Assembly: GCF_004114975.1 (NCBI RefSeq)
Contig: NZ_CP030051.1
Location: forward strand, 6,634,001 to 6,698,000
From: Bradyrhizobium guangdongense
Lineage (GTDB): Bacteria > Pseudomonadota > Alphaproteobacteria > Rhizobiales > Xanthobacteraceae
Reading direction: 5' to 3'
Length of the DNA stretch: 64,000 nt
Made by a program: the position numbers and the translations under genes. Shown one piece after another: positions 16,989 to 25,842 of the stretch. The first letter of the stretch is position 1. Every line of letters starts with the position of its first letter. The notes beneath the pieces were generated by a model. That model was not told the origin of the DNA, searched no databases, and was given only the letters and a program-made list of their open reading frames with translations.

Positions 16989-17830
16989 GCGCGGCCGCGA
17001 GCCTGCGGCGGATCTGGCTCTGCGCCGACGATTACGGCATCAGCCCCGGGGTCAACCGCGCCATCCGCGACCTGATCGAGCGCGGCCGCCTCAACGCCAC
17101 CTCGGTGATGATGGTCGGCCCCGCGATCGAGCGCGGCGAGATCGAGGCGCTTCAGGCAGCAGTGAAGGCGAGCCCGCGCTGCGCGATTGGACTGCACGTG
17201 ACGCTGTCGGCCCCGTTCCGCCCGCTCACCATGCATTTCCGTCCGCTCGACGGCGACATGTTCATGGCCTTTCCAAAACTGTTGCGCGCCGGCTTGATGC
17301 GGCGGCTCGACAGCGAGTTCTTCCGCAACGAGGTGAGAGCGCAGCTCGTGGCCTTCGGGGAAGCCTTCGGCCGCGCACCCGACTTCGTCGACGGCCATCA
17401 GCACGTGCAGCTGTTTCCGCAGGTGCGCGACGGCTTCGTCGAGGCGGTCAGCGAGGCCGCGCCAAAGGCCTGGGTCCGCCAGGGCGGCCGCAACCTGCCG
17501 CTGGCACAGCGGCTGGCTTCGCCAAAAGCGATGGTGCTCGATGTCCTCAGCGCGCAATTCCGCCGCCGCGCAGCGCGCGCCGGTCTCGCATTCAATCCGG
17601 CCTTTGCCGGCGCCTATGATTTCACGCGCGCGGCCGATTTCGGCGAGCTGATGCGGCAATTCATCGAAGGCCTTCCAGAGGGCGGCCTGGTGATGTGCCA
17701 TCCCGGCTTCGTCGACGAGGTCCTGACCGGTCTCGACCCGATGACTGACGTCCGCGAGCGCGAGCACGCCTATCTCGCCAGCGACGCCTTTGCGCGGCTT
17801 CTCGCGACCAGCCATGTGACATTGGCATGA
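16985..17830 (+). CDS. ChbG/YdjC/HpnK family deacetylase (NaxD-like)
   Basis: 281 residues. The family has a distorted TIM-barrel with metal-dependent carbohydrate deacetylase activity. Key residues are the N-terminal CADDYGISPGVN (about 13-24) with the catalytic Asp pair, GLHVTLSAP (about 69-77), DGHQHVQLFP (about 138-147) and VMCHPGFVDE (about 238-247), giving the metal-binding Asp/His set. No signal peptide is visible. The start overlaps the preceding glycosyltransferase by 4 bp. Candidate roles are deacetylation of a polyprenyl-phosphate-linked N-acetylsugar (as NaxD does) or the hopanoid HpnK step. No hopanoid genes are nearby, so I favour the first. Confidence 0.85.
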   Translation: MSAAASLRRIWLCADDYGISPGVNRAIRDLIERGRLNATSVMMVGPAIERGEIEALQAAVKASPRCAIGLHVTLSAPFRPLTMHFRPLDGDMFMAFPKLLRAGLMRRLDSEFFRNEVRAQLVAFGEAFGRAPDFVDGHQHVQLFPQVRDGFVEAVSEAAPKAWVRQGGRNLPLAQRLASPKAMVLDVLSAQFRRRAARAGLAFNPAFAGAYDFTRAADFGELMRQFIEGLPEGGLVMCHPGFVDEVLTGLDPMTDVREREHAYLASDAFARLLATSHVTLA

Positions 17831-17955
17831 AACCGGTGAAAGCCGCCCCACCGGCCAGTCTGTCGCATACCGAAATTTAATCCGGCCGCCACTGTTGGGG
17901 CCACAATGGAACCCTACATCCCGCTTGCGCTTGTTTCGCGCGAGGGAGACAGACC

Positions 17956-18774
17956 ATGACGCCGCAGGAACGCCAGCTCGTCGACGATCTTTTCGACCGG
18001 CTTTCGAAACTGGAAAATGCACCGCGCGATCCCGACGCGATCGCCGCGATTTCGGACGGTTTGCGCAAGGCGCCGGGCGCCGTCTACGCGCTGGTGCAGA
18101 CCACGCTGCTGCAGGACGAAGCACTGAAGCGCGCCCACAACCGCATCCAGGAGCTGGAAGCGGCGCAGGCGCCCGAGAAAGCCCAGTCCGGCGGCTTCCT
18201 CGACACCATGCGCGACACGCTGTTCGGCGGAAGCCAATCGCGCGGGTCGGTTCCGAACGTGCCGCCGCGTGAGCAGCGGCCGGTCTGGAACAGTGGCCAG
18301 GCGATGCAGCAGACCCAGCCGGGCTACGGCCAGCCGCCCTATGGTCAGGCCTACGGGCAAGGCCAGGGTTATGGACAAGGTTATGGCGCACCTCCGGTCG
18401 GCGGTGGCGGCTCGTTCCTGGGTACGGCGGCAGCCGCGGCGGCCGGCGTGGTCGGCGGATCGCTGCTGCTCTCCAGCATCCGCGGCATGATGGGCGGCGG
18501 CTCGCATCAGGCTTTCGGCGACACCACCATCATCGAGGAGCGCGGCGGCGGCAGCCCTTGGGGCGGTGACCAGTCGAACAGCTCGCTCGCCCGCGATGCC
18601 GGCGTCGACGACATCGGCTCGAATCGCGACTCGCGCCAGAGCTTCTTCGATCAAGGCTCGAACGATCGCGACGACAACGATCAGGACTACGACAACAACG
18701 ACAACGGCAATACGGACATGGCCGACGACAGCGACTTCGGCGGCGGAGATGACGGCGGCAGCGATTTCGCGTGA
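17956..18774 (+). CDS. DUF2076 domain protein
   Basis: 272 residues with the DUF2076 pattern. The helical N-terminus begins TPQERQLVDDLFDRLSKLE, then KAPGAVYALVQTTLLQDEAL and a short coiled-coil HNRIQELEAAQ. The middle (about 110-155) is a Gly/Gln/Tyr/Pro-rich low-complexity stretch with repeated GYGQ-like units. A small hydrophobic Ala/Gly segment (about 158-172) follows. The C-terminal 60 residues are very acidic (Asp/Asn/Gly), ending DDGGSDFA. The role is unknown in the family, and a periplasmic location is possible although no signal peptide is evident. It ends 24 bp before a strong hairpin. Confidence 0.85.
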   Translation: MTPQERQLVDDLFDRLSKLENAPRDPDAIAAISDGLRKAPGAVYALVQTTLLQDEALKRAHNRIQELEAAQAPEKAQSGGFLDTMRDTLFGGSQSRGSVPNVPPREQRPVWNSGQAMQQTQPGYGQPPYGQAYGQGQGYGQGYGAPPVGGGGSFLGTAAAAAAGVVGGSLLLSSIRGMMGGGSHQAFGDTTIIEERGGGSPWGGDQSNSSLARDAGVDDIGSNRDSRQSFFDQGSNDRDDNDQDYDNNDNGNTDMADDSDFGGGDDGGSDFA

Positions 18775-18797
18775 GGCTGCTCGACAGTGCCAAACAA

Positions 18798-18825
18798 GAA
18801 CGGCCGCCGATGAGGCGGCCGTTTC
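18798..18825. terminator. bidirectional terminator-like hairpin
   Basis: ACGGCCGCC and GGCGGCCGT form a perfect 9-bp stem with a five-base loop, followed by TTT on the plus strand and preceded by a short A-rich run. It lies between the convergent DUF2076 and L,D-transpeptidase genes and could serve both. Confidence 0.75.
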
Positions 18826-18843
18826 ACGTCGAACATCAGACGA

Positions 18844-19659
18844 TCACATCACCACGACCTTGGTGCCGACATTGACACGGCCGTAGAGGTCGATGACGTC
18901 TTCGTTGCGCATGCGGATGCAGCCGGAGGAGACGTTGGTGCCGATGGTCCAGGGCTCGTTCGAGCCGTGGATGCGATAGAGCGTGGAGCCGAGATACATC
19001 GCACGCGCACCCAGCGGGTTTTCCGGGCCGCCCTCCATGTGCCTGGGCAGATCGGGACGGCGCGCGATCATTTCCGCCGGCGGCGTCCAATCCGGCCATT
19101 CGCGCTTGGCCGTGATCGACTTCACGCCGCTCCAGGTGAAGCCCTCGCGACCTACGCCGATGCCGTAACGCAGCGCGCGGCCGTTGCCCTCGACGAGGTA
19201 GAGGAACTTGTTGGTGGAATCGACGACGATCGTGCCGGCGCTTTCCTTGCCGGTATAGTCGACAAGCTGTTTCTCGAATTTCGGATCGAACGGACGCTGC
19301 CGCGGATCGATCGCCTCCTGCTGATAGCCTGCACCTTGCTGATAGCCGCCCTGCATCTGCGGCTCGCCCATTGGCGGCAGGCGGCGCGGATCGGCGTAAG
19401 CCGGCTGCTGCTGGTAGATCGGCTGCTGCGGCGCATAGGCCGGGCCGCGCCCGGGGCCGTCGCCGAACAGGAATTCGATGAAGCCGCCGCCCATATTGCC
19501 GTTGGAAGCCACGCGCACCGGGGCCGGAGCGACCTGCGGCTGATAGAGCACCGCGGGCGGATCGTTCGGAACGGTATTGTCGAATGCGCTGGCGCTGGGA
19601 GCGCCGACAATGAAGGCGCATGCGCTGCCGAGCAGCGCGACAGACATTTTCTTGAACAT
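18844..19659 (-). CDS. L,D-transpeptidase (YkuD domain), exported
   Basis: 271 residues from the ATG at 19659; the frame runs on upstream but the signal peptide starts here (MFKKMSVALLGSACAFIVG, cleavage near ASA|FD). Residues 30-125 are a Pro/Gln/Tyr-rich linker. The YkuD domain (about 140-271) has YRIHGSNEPWTIG with His231 and SSGCIRM with the nucleophile Cys247, so it should be active. Such enzymes make 3-3 peptidoglycan cross-links or anchor outer-membrane proteins to peptidoglycan in the periplasm. It is divergent from the cheZ-like gene. Confidence 0.93.
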   Translation of the reverse strand: MFKKMSVALLGSACAFIVGAPSASAFDNTVPNDPPAVLYQPQVAPAPVRVASNGNMGGGFIEFLFGDGPGRGPAYAPQQPIYQQQPAYADPRRLPPMGEPQMQGGYQQGAGYQQEAIDPRQRPFDPKFEKQLVDYTGKESAGTIVVDSTNKFLYLVEGNGRALRYGIGVGREGFTWSGVKSITAKREWPDWTPPAEMIARRPDLPRHMEGGPENPLGARAMYLGSTLYRIHGSNEPWTIGTNVSSGCIRMRNEDVIDLYGRVNVGTKVVVM

Positions 19660-19976
19660 CGACGTACTCTGTACTGTTTCGTCTAGTTGCATTCGCCGCC
19701 GGACGCGCTGGCTGAATGTTCGCGCCCTCGACGTGGTCAATAAAGAGCAAACTCGGTTTCGTTTGGTAAACGGATCGGGCATTTCGATTCACCACGTCGC
19801 GAGCGGCGGCCCAATTCGGCGATCAGCGTTTATTTTCGGTGAAGGCGCGCGCCGCATGGTTAATCGCCCGTTTGCACGCCCTCGCGCGCGGCCGTTTCTC
19901 AGTTCCGGCTGTGAACCTCGTGTTAAAGTGCTTCTGCCTACAAAGACCCGTGAATGAGGTGGGGGGGAGTATCCTG
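19660..19976. other. 317-bp divergent intergenic region with a shared palindromic motif
   Basis: This gap separates the L,D-transpeptidase from the CheZ gene. GTACTCTGTAC lies at 19664-19674, five bases before the transpeptidase ATG, and is the exact reverse complement of GTACAGAGTAC at 1029-1039 in the hydrolase promoter. Around it GACG and CGTC form a weak outer dyad. The rest is relatively AT-rich, consistent with two promoters, but I cannot place -35/-10 boxes with confidence. Confidence 0.4.
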
Positions 19977-20756
19977 ATGGCTGTTCACCGCAAACGTTTT
20001 CGTGTCGAGGATATCGCCGGCGGCGAGATGCCCATTCTTGACGTGACTGAAGAGGCAGGTCCGATGCACAGCGAGATCATGGCAGAGCTACGCGCGATCC
20101 GCGCACAGATGGCGAAGGGCACGGCCCCGCTGTCCGGCAGCGCAGCGATGGCCGCGATCGACGCCTCCACGGCCCACGAGCTTTCCGAAGCACGCACGAT
20201 GCTCGATACCTATCGGGCCCAGATCGAGCAGTGCGAGAAGCTGAAGGTCGAACTCGACCTCATCCACGACGCCATCGACCGCACCAAGCGCGAGATCGCG
20301 ACCCTGCACGGCAAGAGCTTCGACGGCGGCGAGATGGCCAAGGTCAATGGCGAGCTCGGCGCGGTGGTCGGCGGCACCGAACAGGCGACCCAGCAGATCC
20401 TCGAAGCCGCGGAGTCGATCGACCAGGCCGCGAGCGCGATGTCCAAGGTGGACTCGGTGGATCAGCAGAAGCGGCTCGCCGACGACATTCAGGAACGCGT
20501 CATCTCGATCTTCGAGGCCTGCAACTTCCAGGACCTGACCGGTCAGCGCATCAGCAAGGTCATGACCACGATGAAGTTCATCGAGCAGCACATCAACGCG
20601 ATGATGGAGATCTGGGGCGGCGTCGACGCGATCAAGGCTCACGTGCCGGCGCCGGTCGACAACCGCAGCGAAGACGAGAAGCTCCTCAACGGCCCGAAGC
20701 TCGCCGGCGATGCCGGCCACGCCTCGCAGGACGACATCGACGCGCTGTTCGACTGA
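19977..20756 (+). CDS. CheZ family protein phosphatase
   Basis: 259 residues from the ATG at 19977, behind a GGGGGGGAG Shine-Dalgarno. CheZ dephosphorylates CheY-P and ends the flagellar switch signal. The protein is almost all helix, with a four-helix-bundle-like core. The catalytic segment FEACNFQDLTGQRISKVM (179-196) carries the Asp186 and Gln190 that correspond to the essential pair of E. coli CheZ. After a flexible linker the protein ends HASQDDIDALFD, a CheY-docking-like peptide that resembles the FliM N-terminal motif. No other chemotaxis genes are near, so it is an orphan copy. Its CheY partner is unknown. Confidence 0.88.
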   Translation: MAVHRKRFRVEDIAGGEMPILDVTEEAGPMHSEIMAELRAIRAQMAKGTAPLSGSAAMAAIDASTAHELSEARTMLDTYRAQIEQCEKLKVELDLIHDAIDRTKREIATLHGKSFDGGEMAKVNGELGAVVGGTEQATQQILEAAESIDQAASAMSKVDSVDQQKRLADDIQERVISIFEACNFQDLTGQRISKVMTTMKFIEQHINAMMEIWGGVDAIKAHVPAPVDNRSEDEKLLNGPKLAGDAGHASQDDIDALFD

Positions 20757-20778
20757 GAGAGCGCGAATACGGACAAAG

Positions 20779-20810
20779 CAAAACGCCGGCCTTGGGGCCG
20801 GCGTTTTGTT
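20779..20810 (+). terminator. rho-independent terminator after cheZ-like gene
   Basis: AAAACGCCGGCC and GGCCGGCGTTTT form a 12-bp stem around a four-base loop, followed by GTTTT. It is 22 bp beyond the cheZ-like stop and shows the classical A-stem-U layout. Confidence 0.9.
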
Positions 20811-20814
20811 TTGG

Positions 20815-20894
20815 CGTCATTGCGAGAAGCGAAGCGACGTCCAGGCAACCTCCGCGGAAACGGTCTGGATTGCTTCGCTACGCTCGCAATGACG
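20815..20894. repeat. dispersed intergenic inverted repeat (family 4, copy 1)
   Basis: The termini CGTCATTGCGAG and CTCGCAATGACG are perfect 12-bp inverted repeats, with inner arms AAGCGAAGCG and CGCTTCGCTACG-like sequence. A second copy with the same termini lies at 46209-46294. The repeat sits between the cheZ terminator and the end of the convergent lipoprotein gene. Confidence 0.85.
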
Positions 20895-20916
20895 AGTGGT
20901 TGGAGCGAAACCCGCC

Positions 20917-21438
20917 TCACGCCCGCGGGGCGCAGCGGACATACACCATGTTGCCGTACCGCGTGGCGGCGTCCTTGTCGACGAAGCGGGTGATCATGAC
21001 GCGGCCGTCGAAGGAGACGATCTCGCGGTCCTGCTCGCCCGGCGTCGGGCCGGGTGGACCGATATAGTTCTTGCCGCTCGGCGAGCCCTTCAGGCGCAGT
21101 TCCTGCGGCGTGGCCTGGTCGGCCAGATGCATGATCACGCCGCCGGAGGAACCGGCGCCGATCACGTAGGGATTCTTGCACTGGGCCCGCGCAGCCGCCT
21201 CGGTGCGGGCGCGGTCGGCCGGGTTCTGGAACGAGGCAAGGCCCCAGCGGCCGACGATCTCGTCGGCGCGGATCGAGGCCGGCATTTCCGGCGCAGTGCC
21301 GGGCTCGGCCTCCGGCGCCGGCTGGGACGACGAAAAGGACGGCAGGCTCATGCCGCCGCCGCAGGCACCCAGCAGCAGCGCCAGGCAAGAGGCCGCCGCC
21401 AGATTGGCGACCGTGCGCGCGTGAGCTGAACTGATCAT
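20917..21438 (-). CDS. putative outer-membrane lipoprotein
   Basis: 173 residues from the ATG at 21438, with GGGGGA just upstream. The N-terminus has a hydrophobic stretch and a lipobox LLLGAC near residue 26, so the mature protein should be lipidated at that cysteine. A Pro/Ser/Glu-rich linker follows, then a compact domain with IVGRWGLASFQNPADRARTE, RAQCKNPYVIG, GGVIMHLADQA and REIVSFDGRVMITRFVDKD. The domain resembles small beta-sandwich lipoproteins of Rhizobiales. I do not know its function. It is divergent from groES. Confidence 0.8.
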   Translation of the reverse strand: MISSAHARTVANLAAASCLALLLGACGGGMSLPSFSSSQPAPEAEPGTAPEMPASIRADEIVGRWGLASFQNPADRARTEAAARAQCKNPYVIGAGSSGGVIMHLADQATPQELRLKGSPSGKNYIGPPGPTPGEQDREIVSFDGRVMITRFVDKDAATRYGNMVYVRCAPRA

Positions 21439-21594
21439 GGCATTCCCCCGAACAAGACCACGGCCGCACCCCACCCGCAGCCAAGCGCAAAACCGCTGCC
21501 GGAGCAATGACGTCCTTTGATACGCCGGCGCCCCGAACAAGTTTCCAATGCCACCATCCTATATCCGCCTCACCAATCGCTTAACCACCTTTGC

Positions 21595-21623
21595 TTGACA
21601 GGATCGCAGCCAAGCCATATCCC
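21595..21623 (+). promoter_or_regulatory. groESL promoter
   Basis: TTGACA (21595-21600) is followed after about 15-17 bp by CATATC/TATCCC (21616-21623). The -35 in its CTTGAC context plus the -10 fit either the housekeeping or the alphaproteobacterial sigma32 consensus. The CIRCE operator begins about 10 bp downstream, where a bound repressor would block initiation. Confidence 0.6.
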
Positions 21624-21633
21624 CTGCGCACTA

Positions 21634-21660
21634 TTAGCACTCGGAAAGACCGATTGCTAA
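21634..21660 (+). promoter_or_regulatory. CIRCE operator (HrcA binding site)
   Basis: TTAGCACTC (21634-21642), a nine-base spacer, and GATTGCTAA (21652-21660). The consensus is TTAGCACTC-N9-GAGTGCTAA, so only one base of the right arm differs (G to T). It lies 97 bp before the groES start. HrcA repression of groESL in non-stress conditions is well established for this element. Confidence 0.93.
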
Positions 21661-21756
21661 GCGCGCCGTTTGCCCTTCGGGAAGAGGGGGAACGGGAGCG
21701 CTGCCCTCATCCACTTCCGCTGCTTTCGGAAAAGCGAGCCTCCAAAGGGAAACGTC

Positions 21757-22053
21757 ATGGCTAAGTCCAAATTTCGTCCGCTGCATGACCGTGTCGTGGT
21801 CAAACGTATCGACGCCGAAGAAAAGACCAAGGGCGGCATCATCATCCCCGACACCGCCAAGGAAAAGCCGTCCCAGGGCGAAGTCGTCGCCGTCGGCCCC
21901 GGCGGCCGCGACGAGGCCGGCAAGCTGATTCCGATCGACCTCAAGGTCGGCGACCGCGTGCTGTTCGGCAAGTGGTCGGGCACCGAGGTCAAGATCGACA
22001 ACGAAGAGCTCCTGATCATGAAGGAGTCGGACATCATGGGCGTGATGGCCTAG
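21757..22053 (+). CDS. groES: co-chaperonin GroES
   Basis: 98 residues from the ATG at 21757, with AAAGGGA upstream. GroES forms the heptameric lid of the GroEL folding chamber in the cytoplasm. Family features are [14 protein letters not shown] at the start, the mobile loop [18 protein letters not shown] (about 21-38), [16 protein letters not shown] and the C-terminal [13 protein letters not shown]. It is followed by groEL 117 bp downstream, and both are controlled from the CIRCE-bearing promoter. Bradyrhizobium species carry several groESL operons; this is one of the HrcA-controlled type. Confidence 0.97.
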   Translation: MAKSKFRPLHDRVVVKRIDAEEKTKGGIIIPDTAKEKPSQGEVVAVGPGGRDEAGKLIPIDLKVGDRVLFGKWSGTEVKIDNEELLIMKESDIMGVMA

Positions 22054-22131
22054 GGTCATCCGCCTGAACGGCCGCTGAATACCATGCCCGGATCATCAGG
22101 TCCGGGCATCCATCATTCCGCCGCACGATAG

Positions 22132-23802
<1,671 letters not shown>

Positions 23803-23825
23803 GCCCGTCCTCACCTGACGATGTT

Positions 23826-23857
23826 AAGAAGGCCGCCTCCGGGTGGCCTTCTTTTTT
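23826..23857 (+). terminator. rho-independent terminator of groESL
   Basis: AAGAAGGCC and GGCCTTCTT form a 9-bp stem with a ten-base loop, followed by a run of T. It closes the groESL operon. Confidence 0.9.
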
Positions 23858-23943
23858 GCCGATCATGCCGCACGCTTTCCGATTCAACCGGCGGCCAAAA
23901 CCCACTACGGTGGCGCGCCGATTCTGATTTGAGGATTTCGTCA

Positions 23944-25149
23944 ATGCGCGCGCTTTTTCCGACGGCTCTTCTGGCGACCCTGCTCGTCATGTCCCCGGGG
24001 CTCGTATCCGCCCAGATGAAGCTGTCGCCGAAGGCCACGGCACCCGGCGGCATGGAGACGCGCTATTTCACCTCGATCGACGGGCTGATGGACGGCAATG
24101 CCGACGTGATCCTGAAGGAGACGCGGCAGGGCAAGACGGTCACCGCCGCCGTGCTCGACGTCTGCTACCCCGTTGCCAAGAACTCCGACCGCAAGGACCG
24201 CTTCGTCGTCAACCTCCAGGTCTCCGGCCAGACGCTGACCGGCACGACCACGAGCATCGGCGCGAAGGCGCCCGTGACGGTCAAGCTCACCCGCAAGCCG
24301 ACCGGCGACACCTTCGAGTTCCGCGGCCAGATCGGCATCGGCCAGAGCGTCACCGAAGTGACGTCGCCCGACAATGCCGACCTCAGCGAGAAGGAATTTC
24401 TGGACAACCAGACCACCGACGACGGCATCACGCCGCAGCCGAAAGATTTCACCGAAGTCTCGCCGGAGGCGATTGCGGTCAAGGTCAAGCTGGAGAACGC
24501 GACCGACTTCCTGAAGAGCCTCAAGGGCCAGGACGTCGAGGTGACGCTGGCAAGTCTCTCCGTCGGCTGCGACGCGCTGCGCGCCGGCGAGCAGACCATC
24601 AACATGTCGGTCGATCCGGAGCGCGCGGCCGCGCTGCTCGCGAAATTCAAGGCGATGCCGGGTGTCACGGCTGCCGGCTGGACCGCGGGGATCGCGGAGA
24701 TGGACCGCACCATTCGTCTGCCCGCCGCCGACTGGCGCGACGGCGACAAGATCAACCGCGACAAGCTCGCCACCGCAATTGCCGGCGTGCTGAGCAAGAC
24801 GCTTGCGGCCAAGCCGGTCTCGCAGAGCTTCAACGCCGCCACCGGCAAGCTCAAGCTGGTGTTCAAGCGGCCGAACCAGGATTTCCCGGCGCTCGAGCTC
24901 ACCGACACGATCGAGGTCGCGGGCCTCGTCTCCGCCGACAAGCCGGGGGCATCAGACAAGTTGATGGTCTGGATCGGCAGCCCCTCGACCACCACGGCCG
25001 ACGAGAGCAGCGGCGCAAAGCTCAACGTCTCGGACGAAGCGACCGCCGACGAAGAAGGTGATCAGCCCGACGACAACGGCTCGATCGAGGCACTCGCCAA
25101 AGAGCTGAAGGGCCAGCGCTGGGACGCCGACAAGTCGGTGTGGAAGTGA
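23944..25149 (+). CDS. large exported protein of unknown function, 401 aa
   Basis: 401 residues from the ATG at 23944. A signal peptide ends near VSA|QMKLS. The mature protein looks soluble and beta-rich, with no membrane segment. Recognisable stretches are YFTSIDGLMDGNADVILKE (about 40-58), VCYPVAKNSDRKDRFVVNL, GDTFEFRGQIGIGQSVTEV and WTAGIAEMDRTIRLPAADW. The C-terminal 40 residues are acidic and probably disordered. Only two or so cysteines are visible. I do not recognise the family, though it has the character of a conserved Bradyrhizobium periplasmic protein. It follows groEL but is separated by the terminator, so it has its own promoter. Confidence 0.75.
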   Translation: MRALFPTALLATLLVMSPGLVSAQMKLSPKATAPGGMETRYFTSIDGLMDGNADVILKETRQGKTVTAAVLDVCYPVAKNSDRKDRFVVNLQVSGQTLTGTTTSIGAKAPVTVKLTRKPTGDTFEFRGQIGIGQSVTEVTSPDNADLSEKEFLDNQTTDDGITPQPKDFTEVSPEAIAVKVKLENATDFLKSLKGQDVEVTLASLSVGCDALRAGEQTINMSVDPERAAALLAKFKAMPGVTAAGWTAGIAEMDRTIRLPAADWRDGDKINRDKLATAIAGVLSKTLAAKPVSQSFNAATGKLKLVFKRPNQDFPALELTDTIEVAGLVSADKPGASDKLMVWIGSPSTTTADESSGAKLNVSDEATADEEGDQPDDNGSIEALAKELKGQRWDADKSVWK

Positions 25150-25157
25150 GCTGAGTA

Positions 25158-25288
25158 CTCGTGCCCCGGACGCAGCGCGACAGCGCTGCAGAGCCGGGGC
25201 CATAAGCCACACGGTGGATCACGGATCGACTCTGGGTGCCGGCTCTGCGGCGCCGCGCTTGTGCGCTACGCCTTGTCCGGGACACGAG
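25158..25288. repeat. dispersed intergenic inverted repeat (family 5, copy 1)
   Basis: The termini CTCGTGCCCCGG and CCGGGACACGAG are near-perfect inverted repeats. Inner arms GCAGAGCCGG and CCGGCTCTGC pair inversely. A related element with the same CTCG...CGAG ends and an AGAGCCGG core is at 29635-29771. It lies between two convergent genes for exported proteins. Confidence 0.75.
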
Positions 25289-25306
25289 AACAGTGCTTGC
25301 CAGACG

Positions 25307-25705
25307 TTAATTCCCGTTCTCGCGAAACCGCAGCGTCTTCGGGCCGATCAGCGTGAGCACGTCGCCCTGGCGCTTCCAGGTTTCGACGGCGGCGAGCGCG
25401 GCGACGAGATCGTCATCGGCCTGAGCCTTTGCCGGCGGACAGGAGCGATCCTGAAGTGGGCCGGGGACGAAGATCACGGTGTTGCCGGCCACCGAGAACT
25501 GACCCTTGCCGCCCTTGCACCACAGCTCGAGCACGACCTCGCCATGGTCACCGATCTCGATGTTCGGGATTCGTTTCGAGCCGGGCTGCGGTACGGCCTC
25601 CAGCGTCATCTCGGTGCCGAAGGGAAAGCCCTCTTCCGCATGCGCAACGGCACACATCAAAAGCACCGCGGCCGCGGCACACACCACCTGCTTCAACGAC
25701 ACCAT
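25307..25705 (-). CDS. exported META/HslJ-like domain protein
   Basis: 132 residues with a signal peptide ending AVAHA|EEGF. The mature part has an N-terminal beta region (EMTLEAVPQP, GEVVLELWCKGGKGQF) and a C-terminal half RSCPPAKAQADDDLVAALAA followed by VETWKRQGDVLTLIG and TLRF. That last part matches the META domain seen in HslJ, where xxCP is followed by a helix and a final LxL strand. Two cysteines could form a periplasmic disulfide. Function in META proteins is poorly defined (heat-shock and motility links have been reported). I rate the domain call as probable. Confidence 0.75.
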   Translation of the reverse strand: MVSLKQVVCAAAAVLLMCAVAHAEEGFPFGTEMTLEAVPQPGSKRIPNIEIGDHGEVVLELWCKGGKGQFSVAGNTVIFVPGPLQDRSCPPAKAQADDDLVAALAAVETWKRQGDVLTLIGPKTLRFRENGN

Positions 25706-25783
25706 CAGACCTCTCGACCGACCGAATTGCCGGGTCTTCTATAAGACGGCAACGCCTTTGAGAAGGTTCGCCGGTTCAAGAGA

Positions 25784-25818
25784 CAAAAATCCCCGCGGGG
25801 ACGGTCCCGCGGGGATTG
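25784..25818 (-). terminator. terminator of the lactate/glycolate permease gene
   Basis: On the minus strand AATCCCCGCGGGA and TCCCCGCGGGGATT form a GC-rich hairpin followed by TTTTG. It is 25 bp beyond the permease stop. Confidence 0.8.
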
Positions 25819-25842
25819 GCCTCGAAGCCTGGACTGGCCTCG

